Below are positions 1-12,700 of a DNA stretch of 27,059 nucleotides, piece by piece. The notes beneath the pieces are model-generated. The model was not told the DNA's origin. It ran no database searches and saw nothing but the letters and a program-made list of their open reading frames with translations. Origin of the DNA: Halanaerobiales bacterium. Its GTDB lineage: Bacteria > Bacillota_F > Halanaerobiia > DY22613. The position numbers and the translations under genes are program-made. The DNA lies in the NCBI GenBank assembly GCA_023128035.1, contig JAGMES010000053.1, positions 1 through 27,059 on the forward strand. Reading direction: 5' to 3'. Position 1 is the stretch's first letter, and the number at the start of each line of letters is the position of its first letter.

Positions 1-2151
1 TCTTAACGAATTGTTTTTAACTTTCATAAATTGCTCACACATCTGGGTTGGTAGAAAGCTGATTGTTATTTTATTCATTTCATAGTAGTCATTTAATTTA
101 TTAATATCCAGCCTAATTTCATTACTAATAATATGAATAGTTGCTCCTGCAATTAAATAGGAGAAAATCTCCCAAGCTGATGCATCAAAGCCAAATCCCG
201 CATATTTGGTGCTATTATCATCAGATGTTACTCCATAATAGTCATTATGCCAAATAGCTAAGTTTACCAATGATTTATGTAGAACCATTACACCTTTTGG
301 TTTTCCAGTGGAACCAGAAGTATAGATGATATAGACCAAATCATTTGATTTATTGCAATTTTCAAGATTTGCTGAATCCCCAGTATAAAATTCTTCATCT
401 TCTAAATAAATGATTTCACCTGCAAAGGAGATTTGATTTAAAACCTCTTTTTGAGTCAGCAATATTTTAGTGTTAGAATCTTGAAGCATATACTTGATTC
501 TGTTATCAGGATAATCAATATCAATCGGTAAATAAGCTCCCCCTGCTTTGATAATTGCCAAAACTCCAATTACCATCTCTAGAGATTTATCAACCATTAT
601 TCCTACAGGTTGATCTGGGCCAACCCCTTCCAACCGTAATACTCTGGCCAATTGGTTAGCCTTTGCATTTAATTCCTGATAGGTCAAACTGTTACCTTCA
701 AAGATCACAGCAATACTATCTGGGGTCCTCGCAACCTGTTCCTCAAACAGTTGTTGAATTGTTTTTTCTTTAGGATAGTCAACTTTTGTTTTGTTAAATT
801 CTTGTAGTAACATCCTTTTCTCATCATCATAAACAATACACAAATCATCTACAGATAGTTCAACATTGTCTAACATGTGACCCATTATTCGAGTTAAATG
901 TTTTTCCATTCTCTCTATAGTTTCAGGGAAGAACAGATCAGCATTATATTGCATCCGCATAACAATTGATTCATTACTACTTACTACGATAGTAAAATTA
1001 TAGTTAGTTAACTCAAATGCAGACTCAAATTCAGCTTTAAAATCAAATTGATTTTCCTCTACTGGAGAGTCAACTGGATAATTTTCAAAAACAATAATCG
1101 AATCAAAGATTTCACCTGCACATTGACTCAAATTTTGAATTTCTGCCAAAGATATATATTCATAATCTCGGATTTCTACCAATTGACCATTTACTTGCTT
1201 CAATAAATCACCAAAAGTCATCTGGTCATTTCTCTTAACCACAACAGGTAACGTATTAATAAAAATACCTACAATACTTTCTACATTTTTTAGTTTTGTT
1301 GGCCGACCTGATACTGTCATTCCAAAACAGCTTTGATTTGTATTATTGTATTTTTGTAACAAAATACCCCATGCTGTTTGTAAAAAAGCATTCATCGTTA
1401 TATTATTCAAACGGCAAAATTCAGCAATATCTTTTGTCTTTTTTTGATCAAGTACAAGCTCTCTATTAATTGATGTGGTTATAATTTCATTTTTTTTAGG
1501 TTTGCGATCATATGGTAATAATGTTGGCATATCAAAATCACTCATATAATCTTTCCAAAATAACATTGCTTCTTCATAATCCTGATTTTTCAACCAATCA
1601 AGATACTTAGAAAATTGCGCTACTGGTTTTGGAGGTAATAGCAAATCATTACATAAACAATGATATATATTAAAGAAATCACCAAGTACAATCGGGACAC
1701 TCCACCCATCTAAAAGAATGTGGTGGAATGTCCAACAAACAAACAATTTTTCATCTGACATCTTGATAAATGATACCCGATTCAATCTACCCTTTTCAAA
1801 ATCAAATTCTTTATTCAAATCTTCTTTTTTGAAATCTTTAATATATTGTTCCTTTTCAATATCTTCTAAATAAGATGCATCATAATCATAAATCTCTGCC
1901 TCTTTAAAATTTAACACAATTTGAAATTGATTTTTCGACTCTTTCCAACGAAAGTCTGTTCTAAATATTTCGTGCCGATTAATTACTTCTTGCCAGGCTG
2001 CTTTTAAACAGTCTAAACTTATTTTTCCTTCAAGGTAAAAACTAAATTGTTCATAATAATTACGATGATCTTCTTCTAAAAGACTATAAAAAAGCATAGC
2101 ACTTTGCATTGAGGTCAGCTTATTAATTTTTAATGCTTTGACTTTTCCCAC
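1..2151 (-). CDS. NRPS, N-terminal part: C(DCL)-A(Leu-like, truncated by window edge)
   Basis: This is the 5' end of the next synthetase in the operon; 717 residues are visible and the frame is open to the left edge. It starts at GTG (read as Met) with GKVKALKINKLTSMQSAML, aligning with the start of the six-module protein (SKILKINPLTPLQEGML). The C domain has HHILLDGWS (H143), the form used here after an E domain, so it should accept the D-Val peptide. The A domain starts near residue 464 (TIQQLFEEQVART) and has YTSGSTGKPKG at 610, STKYAGFGFDASAW with D656, and ITISFLPTQ with F699. The visible part of the code is D-A-W-F, as in the Leu domains A1 and A2; the 299 position would be residue 720, three residues beyond the edge. 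Leu is therefore likely but not proven. The C1 core motif LTSMQSAML departs from LTPMQEGML of its relatives. Confidence 0.95.
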   Translation of the reverse strand, partial: MGKVKALKINKLTSMQSAMLFYSLLEEDHRNYYEQFSFYLEGKISLDCLKAAWQEVINRHEIFRTDFRWKESKNQFQIVLNFKEAEIYDYDASYLEDIEKEQYIKDFKKEDLNKEFDFEKGRLNRVSFIKMSDEKLFVCWTFHHILLDGWSVPIVLGDFFNIYHCLCNDLLLPPKPVAQFSKYLDWLKNQDYEEAMLFWKDYMSDFDMPTLLPYDRKPKKNEIITTSINRELVLDQKKTKDIAEFCRLNNITMNAFLQTAWGILLQKYNNTNQSCFGMTVSGRPTKLKNVESIVGIFINTLPVVVKRNDQMTFGDLLKQVNGQLVEIRDYEYISLAEIQNLSQCAGEIFDSIIVFENYPVDSPVEENQFDFKAEFESAFELTNYNFTIVVSSNESIVMRMQYNADLFFPETIERMEKHLTRIMGHMLDNVELSVDDLCIVYDDEKRMLLQEFNKTKVDYPKEKTIQQLFEEQVARTPDSIAVIFEGNSLTYQELNAKANQLARVLRLEGVGPDQPVGIMVDKSLEMVIGVLAIIKAGGAYLPIDIDYPDNRIKYMLQDSNTKILLTQKEVLNQISFAGEIIYLEDEEFYTGDSANLENCNKSNDLVYIIYTSGSTGKPKGVMVLHKSLVNLAIWHNDYYGVTSDDNSTKYAGFGFDASAWEIFSYLIAGATIHIISNEIRLDINKLNDYYEMNKITISFLPTQMCEQFMKVKNNSLR

Positions 2152-2178
2152 TACTTTCGCTCCCCTCTTCTAATCTAT
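2152..2178 (-). promoter_or_regulatory. Intergenic gap with ribosome binding site for the downstream NRPS
   Basis: The 27 nt between the TAG stop of the six-module gene and the GTG start of the next gene read, on the minus strand, AGAAGAGGGGAG, then CGAAAGTA and GTG. The AGGGGAG block is a good Shine-Dalgarno site at an 8-nt spacing, and it decides the GTG at 2151 rather than the internal ATG codons 15-20 residues later, which lie within the C1 core motif. I see no terminator or promoter. Confidence 0.75.
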
Positions 2179-5100
2179 CTAAGAAAAATCGTAGAGTTCA
2201 TTTAATAAATCAAACTCCTCATCATCCATCTCATCACTAAGCTCAAAATCTGATACTGTGTGTGTTTGTGTGGTCTGATTAATACAATGATCGATTATTT
2301 CTTTTAAACTATTTACATACGAAATTTGGAGTTGACTCATTAAATCTTTATCAAAATATTTTACATTATAATTTAAAGATAACTGTAGTTTGTTACTGAT
2401 AATCATACCATTTATATCTATTAAGTAATTATGTTGATTATCAGGATGAACATAACTTCCTACGTCTTCAAGACAAGCTGATAATAATCTATCAGTATCC
2501 TCTTTCGTTTCAATAGTATTATCAAATTGTCCTAAGTAGTTAAAGGAAATTTCAGGATTTAACTCTCTCAAATATTTATTATCTTTCAAATATCTTAAAA
2601 CTCCAAAGTTTAGACCTTTATTTGGTACTCTCCTAAGACTCTCTTTAACATGTTTAATTGTTTCCTCAATATTTTCTTTCTTTTCAAAGTAAACTGGATA
2701 TGCACTTGTAAACCAACCAATTGTCCTCGATAGATCTACATCTTTTAATATCTCTTCTCTTCCATGACCTTCAAGATTGAGTAATACTGTCTCTTTTTCC
2801 ATTACTTCAGTTATCGCTATCAGAAGAGCAGAGAGCAAGATATCATTTATCTCTGTATTATAAACCCAATTTACTTTTGTCAGTAATTTTTCTGTATATT
2901 CTTCATCTAGTTCGATCTGTAAGCGCTCATCATCTTTAAAATGCATCTCTTTTTCATCAACATCTATCAAAGAAGCAATCTTTGTTTGATCTATTGACTC
3001 CCAATAACTTATATCTACTTTTCTCCTCTTCGCATAGTTAGATAATTTTTCGCTCCACTCTTTGAATGATGTAGTTTTCAATGGTAATTCTTTCTGAAGA
3101 TTTGAATAATAAAGAGTTTCAATATCTTCCAGTAAGATTCTCCATGACACACCATCGATCACTAGATGATGAATAGGAATAAATAAGCGTTTTCCGTTCT
3201 CACCCAAATCAAATATAATCGCTTTGATTAATAAATCTTTTTCAAGATCTAAACTATCTTGAATTCGGTTAGCAAACTTTTTAATTTTCTCTTTTTGAGT
3301 TACATATGGTTCATTAGATAAATCGATGATTTCTAGTTTAAAATCAACTTCATCTACTCTTCGATTGATTTGACTAATTTGACCTTCCAAAACTTTATAG
3401 ATCATTCGAATAGCATCATGATGTACAATAATCTTTTCAAATACCTTTTCTAACAACTCTAGATCCACATCATTCTTCAAGGCAAAAAGATTACCCTGAT
3501 TAAAATATTGTGGCTCCTGAAAGTTCTGTTCAAAGAACCATCTTTGAATTGGTAAGAGTAAAACTTCACCTTCTACCTCTTCTTGAGAAATAATATCTTT
3601 CTCTTCTGTATAATCTACATTTGCTATCAAATTAGCAATTGTCTTATATCTAAAGACATCTTTTACCGTAATATTGATTCCTTCCTGATTAGCTCTGGAC
3701 AGAATTTGAATTGCTTTAATAGAGTCACCACCCAATTCGAAAAAGTTATCATTAATTCCAACTCTAACTACACTCAAAACTTTTTTCCATATTTTTGATA
3801 GCTTTTCTTCAATTTCATTGGTTGGTGCTGCATACTCTGTTTCCGTACAAATATTTCCCTCTGGTTCTGGAAGTGCTCTTCTATCTACCTTTCCGTTTGA
3901 AGTCAATGGCACCTTTTCTAGACTAATGAAATATGAAGGAATCATATAATCTGGCAACTCTTTCGAACAATGCTCTCTCAGTTCAGATATCGGTATTTCT
4001 CTTTCTGAAACTATATATGCACAAAGATATTTCTTACCATTGTCATCGACTTTATCCAAAACAACTGTTTCTTTTATTGCTTCATGCTGCAACAGTTGAT
4101 TTTCTATCTCGCTCAGTTCGATTCTGAATCCTCTAATTTTTACCTGATAGTCAATCCGACCTAAGAATTCAATATTACCATCTGGAAGCCATCTTACTAA
4201 GTCTCCAGTTCTATACATTTTCTCATCAAGAACATCTGGATTAACCCTATAAGGGCTTGATACAAATTTTTCTGCTGTCAACTCTGGTTGTCCCAAATAT
4301 CCTCTGGCTAATCCATCTCCTGCAATACATAATTCTCCTGGAACTCCAACAGGTTGTAATTGGTTCCATTGATCTAATATATATACCTGTGTATTAGATA
4401 CTGGTTTGCCGATTGGGATCGTATAATGATATTCCTGTTGAATTCCAAAATAGGTTGTGAATGTTGTACTTTCTGTTGGACCATAACCATTGATTATGCT
4501 TAAAGATGGATGCTTTGCTCTTACCAAATTGATATGCTTTGGTGATAATGCATCTCCTCCAACAATTAATGTTTTCAATTCTGCAAAAATATCAGGATTT
4601 TCTTCTAACAATTGATTAAATAATGGAGCCGTCAACCAGATCATGCTAATTTCATTATCTTTCAGTTTGGTTTCAAATCGATCCGCTGATAACAGATCAT
4701 CTTTACTAATCAGATACAGAGTTGCTCCATTCAACAATGAACCCCAAACCTCAAAGGTTGATGCATCAAAAGCCATTGAACCAGTTTGTAATATTCGATC
4801 ATTTTCATTAATAATTAACATGTTGGAATTTTTAATTAACCGATTCACGTTTAGATGTTTGACCATAACACCTTTGGGTTTGCCTGTAGAACCAGAAGTA
4901 TAGATAATATAGATCAAATCTTCAGGTTGATTGAGATTTACCAGATCAGAATTATCTCCAGTATAGATATCTTTATCTTCTAGAGGAATCCTTTCACCAT
5001 CAAAATGAACTTGACCAATCAAATCCTTTTGAATCAGTAAAATTTTTGCCTCTGAATCGCTCAACATATATTCGACTCTGCTTTCTGGATAATCGATATC

Positions 5101-6705
5101 AATTGGCAAATAAGATCCTCCTGCTTTGATAATTGCCAATACACCAATAATCATCTCTAAGGATTTATCAGTCATAATGCCAACTGGTTGGTCTGATTCA
5201 ACACCTTTTGCTCTTAACAGATGGGCCAGTTGATTTGCTTTTGCATTAAGCTCTGCATAAGTTAAGCCTTGATCCTCATATACTACTGCAATCTTTTCTG
5301 GTGTCTTTACAACCTGTTCTTCAAATAATTGCTGGATTGTTTTCTCTTTTGGATAATTGATTATAGTATCGTTAAATTCATTTAAAATTTGTGTTCTTTC
5401 TTCTTCTGAAATCATTTCTATCTTTGCTATTTGTAACTCAGGTTTTTCGACAATTCGTTTAAGTAAGTTAATAAAATGTCTGGACATTCTTTCGATAGTC
5501 TCTGGTTTGAACAGTCTAACACTGTATTCTAAACTGAAATAAATTTTCTGATCAGATTCAAAACCACTCAATGTTAGATCAAATTTAGAAATCTTAGAAC
5601 CAATTTTGCAAGGCTTAAACTGTAAATCTTTCATATATAGACCAGATTCATTTGCATTTTGCAAAACAAACAGAACATCAAAGAGTGGATTTCTACTCAA
5701 ATCTCTTTCCAAATCCAGTTTCTCAATCAACATTTCAAATTGATAATCCTGATTTTCATATGCTTTTAAGGAGTTTTCTTTTACTTCTGATAAAAATTCT
5801 GCAAAAGTTTTGTCACTCGCTGGATAATTCCGCATTGCCAATGTATTAACAAACATTCCGATAATGTTTTCTAAATCAGCATGTCGTCTTCCAGCAATTG
5901 GTGAACCAATAACAATGTCATCCTGTTTAGCATATTTAGCCAGAAGAAGATTAAAAGCTGACAAAAGTACCATATATAAGGTTGCCCCATTTGAAGATGC
6001 CAGAGTATGTATTTTTTCTGTTAATTCTTCACTTGCTTCAAATATAAAGTAATCTCCCTCAAAACTCATTAATGCTGGTCGTGGTTCATCTGTTGGTAGA
6101 TTTAAAATAGGGATTTCCCCGCCTTGCAAGCCTTCAAAGACTTCTAACCAATATTCTTCTTGTTTTTTCAGATCTTCAGACGCAAAAAGTTTATTCTGCC
6201 ATGCTGAAAAATCTTTATACTGTACTCGAATATCTAGTAAATCTTTTGTTTCATACAGGCTTGCTATTTCCTTAAACATAATATCTGTAGATGTACCATC
6301 AGAAATAATATGGTGTATATCCAGCATAAATAAATGTTTCTTCTCTGATATTTTCATTAACCCCACTCTAAGTAAAGGGGCTTTACTTAAATTAAATGGT
6401 TTCACAAATTCATTAAAGATTTCCTCAATTTCAGTTACAGACGGTTCACCTTCACAATCAGCAAAGAGTTCAATTGCAAAATCAACATCTTGATGAACTC
6501 TTTGCACTGGCTTACCATCCACAATCTCAAAAGATGTTCTCAAAGATTCATGGCGATTAATCAATTCTTTAAACACATATTCAAAGTGTTCCAACTCAAG
6601 TTCACCTTCAATGAACATGAAACTTGGGATATTATAAGTTGTACTTTCACCCTCCATCTGTTCGATAGCAAATATCCGTTTTTGTGCCGAGGAAACTGGG
6701 TAATA
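2179..6705 (-). other. Module 6: C(LCL)-A(Val)-PCP-E and C-terminal docking tail, adds D-Val
   Basis: Residues 6115-7622. C6 starts at YYPVSSAQKRIFAI and has HHIISDGTS (H6245). A6 has YTSGSTGKPKG at 6716 and FDASTFE (D6761), with the same Val code as A5 (D-A-F-W-I-G-G-T-F-K) and close similarity to A5 throughout the pocket region. PCP6 has LGGDSI (S7109) and K7053 is the A10 lysine. E6 starts near 7163 with LLLPIQRWFFEQ, where the other E domains have LLTPIQ, and has HHLVIDGVSW (H7293). The product D-Val-peptidyl thioester is handed to the next protein through the COM tail. Confidence 0.9.
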
Positions 6706-9700
6706 TTCCTGTACTTCAACTGTTTCAATTGCAACATACTTAGTCTCTTCCATACTATTGATATATTCTACCAATCCTTTAATCGTTGGAGTTTGGAAAA
6801 TTTCTTTCAACGGCAGTTCTACATCAAATTCTTTCAATATTTTTGAAGCCAGTTGAGTAGCTTTTAATGAATGACCCCCTAATTCAAAGAAATCATTATA
6901 GATTCCTACTTGTTGAATACCCAGGATTTCCGACCAAATTTTTGCCATTCTTTCTTCAGTCTGATTCGTTGGTGCTACGTATTCTACACCTGTAGCAATA
7001 CTTCCATTCGGCTCTGGTAAAGCTCTCCGATTAATCTTACCATTTGAAGTTAGTGGCATTTTTTCTAATTGGACAAAATATGATGGAATCATATAGTCTG
7101 GTAGATCCACAGACAGATATCCCCTTAATTCGGATACCGTTAACTCTCGATCAGCGACAATATATCCACATAGATATTTAGCATTATTCACATCAGTCAA
7201 ATACAACACAATTGCTTCTTTGATCTCACCATGATTTAATAATTGATTTTCAATCTCGCCAAGCTCAATTCTAAATCCTCTAATCTTAACCTGGAAGTCG
7301 ATTCGACCGAGGAATTCAATGGTTCCATCTGGAAGCCATCTTACTAAATCTCCTGTTTTGTACATTCTCTCACCAGGAACAAATAGATCATTAACAAATT
7401 TTTCTTTTGTTAAATCTGATCTATTTAAATATCCTCTCGCTAATCCATCACCAGCAATGCACAGTTCTCCAGGTACTCCAATTGGCTGAATCTGATTTTT
7501 CTGATCTAAAATATAAACTTTCGTGTTAGAAACTGGTCTTCCGATTGGAATATTGTCATTGTAATCTTTTGTTATTCTAAAATAAGTTGTAAATGTAGTA
7601 CTTTCGGTTGGACCATAACCATTAACCACATTTAACTCTGGATAAAGTGCACGAACCTGGTTAATATGTTTCGGTGATAATGCATCACCACCAGATATCA
7701 ATGTTTTTAATTCAGAGAAAATATTAGGATTTTCTTCTAACATCTGATTAAACAATGGAGCTGTCAACCAGATCATAGTAATCCGATACTCTTTTAACCG
7801 AGCCTCAAACCGTTCAGCTGATAACATCTCATCTTTACGAATCAAATACAGGCTTGCACCCTTTAATAATGAACCCCAAATTTCAAATGTTGATGCATCA
7901 AAGGCCAAAGAACCTGTTTGCATAATCCGATCATCTTGATGAATAATCAGCATATTGGAATTATTGATCAAGCGGTTAACATTTTTATGCTCAATCATTA
8001 CTCCTTTAGGTTTTCCACTTGAACCAGATGTATAAATGATATAAATAAGATCATCTTTCGTATTCAGATTTTCTAGATTGGTCTCATCACCCCTGTAAAG
8101 TGTTGCCTCGTCCAAATAAATCATTTCACCTTCAAATGGAATCTCTTCTGCTAACTCTTGCTGAATCAATAAAACCTGTACAGCAGAATCTTCTAGCATG
8201 TATTCAACTCTGTTTTCTGGATAATCAATATCAATCGGTAAATACGCGCCCCCTGCTTTAATAATTGCTAATACGCCAATAATCATCTCTAAAGATTTAT
8301 CAGACATAAGTCCAACAATTTTATCTGGGCCAACTCCTTTTTCTCGCAACACTCTTGCTAACTGATTCGCCAATTGATTTAACTCCCGATATGTCAAACT
8401 TTCCTCTTCAAAGACTAGAGCAATGTTCTCTGGCGTTCTTTCTACCTGTTCTTCAAACAATTGCTGAATTGTTTGATCAATTGGATAATCTACTTTAGTA
8501 TCATTAAATTCTATCAATATTTGTTCTTTCTCTTCATCTGAAACGATCAATATATCTCTAACCATTTGCTCAGCATCATCCAACATTGCATTTAATATCT
8601 GCATCAGATGACCCTGTATTCTTTCAATAGTCTCTGAATTAAATAATGCTGCATTATATGAAACCTTCAGATCAATAGTCTCATGGCTCATGACAGTCAT
8701 ACTAAAATCATAATTACTTAACTCAAATGCCGAATCAAACTCAATACTAAAGTCCAGCATATTATCCTGCACAGACCGCCTGAGATAATTTTCAAATACG
8801 ATAATTGAATCAAATAATTTTTCAGAAGAAGCACTCATTTTTTGAATTTCTGCTAAAGATATATACTCATACTCGCGAATTTCAACCAAACGTTCATTTG
8901 TTTTCCGTAAAAGTCCAGTAACTGTTTCCACTTCCTCTGTTTCTACAATAACTGGCAATGTGTTAATAAATATACCAACAATACTTTCAACATTTTCCAA
9001 GGTAGTTGGTCGACCAGAAACTGTCGTTCCAAAACAGCTTTCATTAGTATTGTTGTATTTCTGTAGCAAAATGCCCCAGGATGTTTGAATCAATGTATTA
9101 ATGGTAAGATGATGCCTTTTACAGAATTCGTTAATCTCCTTTGTTTTGCTTGAATCAATTGTAAAATCTCTGGTCATTACTTCCGAAATAATATTACCTT
9201 TTTTTGATTTATTATCATATGGCAGTAACGCTGGTTCAGAAAAATCACACATATAATTCGACCAGTAATCCAACCCTTGAGTACGATCCTGCTTATCCAA
9301 CCATTCCAGATAATCACTAAACTGTGCTTTAGGCAGTGACAAACTAGAACTATTGGTAACAAGATTATGATATATTTCAAATAACTCTCCCAGTACAATC
9401 TGTACACTCCATCCATCCAACAAGATATGATGGAATGTCCAGGAAACCCAATATCTATTATCCGCCAGTTTTAGCACTGTAACTCTGTTCAACTTACCAT
9501 TTTCAAAATCAAATCTATGATCTAAGTCTTCTTCTTTGAACCTACTGATATATTCTGCTTGTTCAGAAGAATCTGACCCTGATAAATCTAATTCATTCAA
9601 TGTAATTTTTACTTCAGGGAATATTATTTGAACAGGATTTTTGAGTCCTTTGCTCAAGAAAGATGTTCTAAATATTTCATGCCTATTGGTGACCTCTTGC

Positions 9701-12700
9701 CATGCTAAGTTAAATTGTTCAATATCAATCTCTCCATTAAGATAAAAACAAATCTGTTCACAATAATTTCTACCAGTCTCATTAAGAAGATTATGGAATA
9801 ACATTCCTTCCTGCATTGGAGTTAGAGCATACATTTTCACATTTTCCAACTCAATAGTTTGAGCGATTGTTTCAAAGTCTTTTTCTTCTAACATGTTTTC
9901 CAATCCAAAATCAGATGCTGTATATTCCCGTTCATCCTTATTTGCACAATGCTCAATTATATCATTTAGAGCTTGCGTATATAATTTTTGAAGTAGTTGC
10001 ATTTTATTAGACTCTAAATACTTAGCATTGTAACTTAAGGACAACTGCAATTTGCCATCAATATCTACACCATTGATGTCAATCAAATGAGCATGATCAT
10101 TTTCTAAATGAAAACTTGATCCAGAATTTTCTTTACATCTGGAGAGTAAGCTATCGCGATCAATAACACCATCAAATTGCCCTAAATAATTAAATGAGAT
10201 TTCTGGATTCAATCCAGCTAATAATGGATTATTTTTTAATTCTCTAGCTATGCCAAAGTTAACTCCTTTATTTGGAATTTTACGCAAACTTTCTTTGACA
10301 TGCTTAATGGTTTCAGAAATACTCTCTTGCTTTTCAAAGTACACTGGATAAGTACTTGTAAACCACCCAATTGTTCTAGATAAATTTACACCTTTTAATA
10401 TTTCTTCTCTTCCATGACCTTCAAGATTGATAAGAAGAGTCTCAATTTCCAATACTTCTGTAATAGAAAATGTAAGCGCAGATAATAAAATGTCATTGAT
10501 TTCTGTATTATAAGCCCAATTAACTCTACTCAACAATTTCTCAGTCTGTTCTTCTGTCAACTCTATCTGAACAATTTGATGATCTCTTAAATAATTTCCC
10601 TCAATTTGACCTTCAAACAATGATTCAATTTTTGACAGATCAATTTGTTCCCAATATGAAATATCAATCTGGTTTTCCTTTGCATAATCATTCAACTTTT
10701 GACTCCAGTCTCTAAATGATGTAGTTTTCAAAGGTAACTCTGTTTCCATACGGGAAATATACATATTTTCAATATCTTCTAACAATATTCTCCAGGATAT
10801 ACCATCAACCACCAGATGGTGAATCGTTAATAATAATCTTTTCCCATTTTCACCAAGATCAAATACGACTCCTCTAAATAGTAAATCTGTTTCTAGATCA
10901 AGACAATTTTGAACCTCAGCACTGATCTCATAGATTTTTGTTTCCTGAACTGAATATGAGCTTTCTGTCAAATCCACTAACTCTAGCTTAAAGTCAATCT
11001 CCTCTACTCTTCTATTAGATTGAATAATTTGACCATCAATGATCTTATAGCAAATTCTTAATGCGTCATGATGTTTTATAACTTCTTTAAATACATTTTC
11101 TAGCAATGCCAGATCAACATCTTCAGACAACCTAAACAGATTATTCTGGTTAAAGAAATGTGGATGATTTAAGTCTTGTTCAAAGAACCACTTTTGAATC
11201 GGTGTCAGTAATACTTCACCCTCAACCTCTTTTTGAGAGATTGCTAATACTGGTTTACTATAATCAATATTGTTTAACATATCAGCAATTGTTTTATTCT
11301 TGAAGACATCTTTAACCGTCAAACGCATTCCAAGTTGATTCGCTCTTGAAGTAATCTGAATTGCTTTAATTGAATCTCCACCCAATTCAAAGAAATTATC
11401 ATAAATACCGATTCTGTCTTTACGGAGTATTTCTTCCCAAATTTCTACCATTTTTTCTTCCAGCTCATTAGTCGCGGCCACATATTTTGTACTCACTTCA
11501 ATACTAGCATCTGGTGCAGGTAGAGCCTTTCTATTAATCTTTCCACTCACTGTTAATGGCATTTCTTCTAGATGCACAAAGTAGGATGGAATCATGTATT
11601 CAGGCAGTTCTTCTGCTAAATGCTCTCTTAAATCAGAAACAGATACATCACTTTCATTAATAACATATGCACAAAGATATTTGTTACCATTATCATCTAT
11701 TCGATCAATAACAACAGCTTCTGTAATTGCAACATGTAACAATAAACTATTCTCAATCTCACCTAATTCAATTCTAAATCCTCTAACCTTAACCTGATGG
11801 TCAATTCGACCCAGATATTCGATATTACCATCTGGTAACCATCTAGCTAAATCACCTGTTTTATACATTCTTTCACCTGGTTTAAATGGATTAGAAACAA
11901 ATTTTTCTCCTGTCAACTCTGGTCTATTTAAATATCCACGTGCTAAACCGCCCCCTGATAAGCATAACTCTCCTGCAACTCCTATCGGTTGAAGATTATT
12001 ATATTTATCCAAAATATATGTATTAATATTTTGAATAGGCTTACCTATAGGTACATTAATCTCATCACTTAAATGAATCAATGAATATTTTGTAGCATAA
12101 ATTGTCGATTCAGTTGGACCATAAATATTTTCGAAGATTACATTTGGAAGTAATCGATAAAACTTTCTTACCAAATCCTTGGAAATTGCTTCGCCTGCAA
12201 CAAAGACATATTTTAATTTACTCAAAATCTCAATATCTTTTTGATCCAATGTATTTAATAACATCTTCAACATCGAAGGAACAAAGTTAATATGTGTAAT
12301 ATGATTGTCTTGAATTGTCCGAATGATGGATTTAGTTTCTTTTTCAGCATCTGGTTCCAAAATAACCAGTTTACCAGTACCCATAAACCAGCCATAGATT
12401 TCTGCACCTGATACGTCAAATATATATGTTGTCTTTAGCAGATAAACATCTGCTTCTGTAAATGGATATTCTCTTTGTAAAGCCATGATAACATTGACCA
12501 AACTCTTATGTTCGATCATAACCCCTTTTGGCTTTCCAGTAGAACCTGAGGTATAGATAATATATGCTAGATCATTTGATGTCATTGGTATATCCATGTT
12601 CGTACTTTCACCTGTGTATATACTTTCGTCCTCTAAGTCAATGATCTCACCACTAAATTCAATCTTATCATGCAAATGATGCTGAACTAATAAGAGATCT

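Larger units (their letters stand above)
2179..9834 (-). repeat. Dimodule repeat unit 3 (C-A-PCP-C-A-PCP-E)
   Basis: Residues 5072-7622 form the third unit. Both A domains carry the Val code and are close to each other. The unit ends in a free COM-like tail, where units 1 and 2 continue into the next C domain. Confidence 0.8.

Noticed and set aside
2152..2178. Terminator between the giant gene and the downstream NRPS gene
   Set aside because: The 27-nt gap has no inverted repeat followed by a T-run and is filled by the ribosome binding site.
2179..2253. Thioesterase or reductase release domain at the end of the giant protein
   Set aside because: The protein ends 20-25 residues after the E domain with a docking-type tail, with no GxSxG domain and no NAD(P)-binding domain.
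6490..6846. Plus-strand open frame of 118 residues, and about fifteen similar shorter plus-strand frames across the window
   Set aside because: All lie opposite strongly conserved NRPS domain coding, have no recognisable domain and no consistent ribosome binding site, and are expected by chance in AT-rich antisense of long genes.
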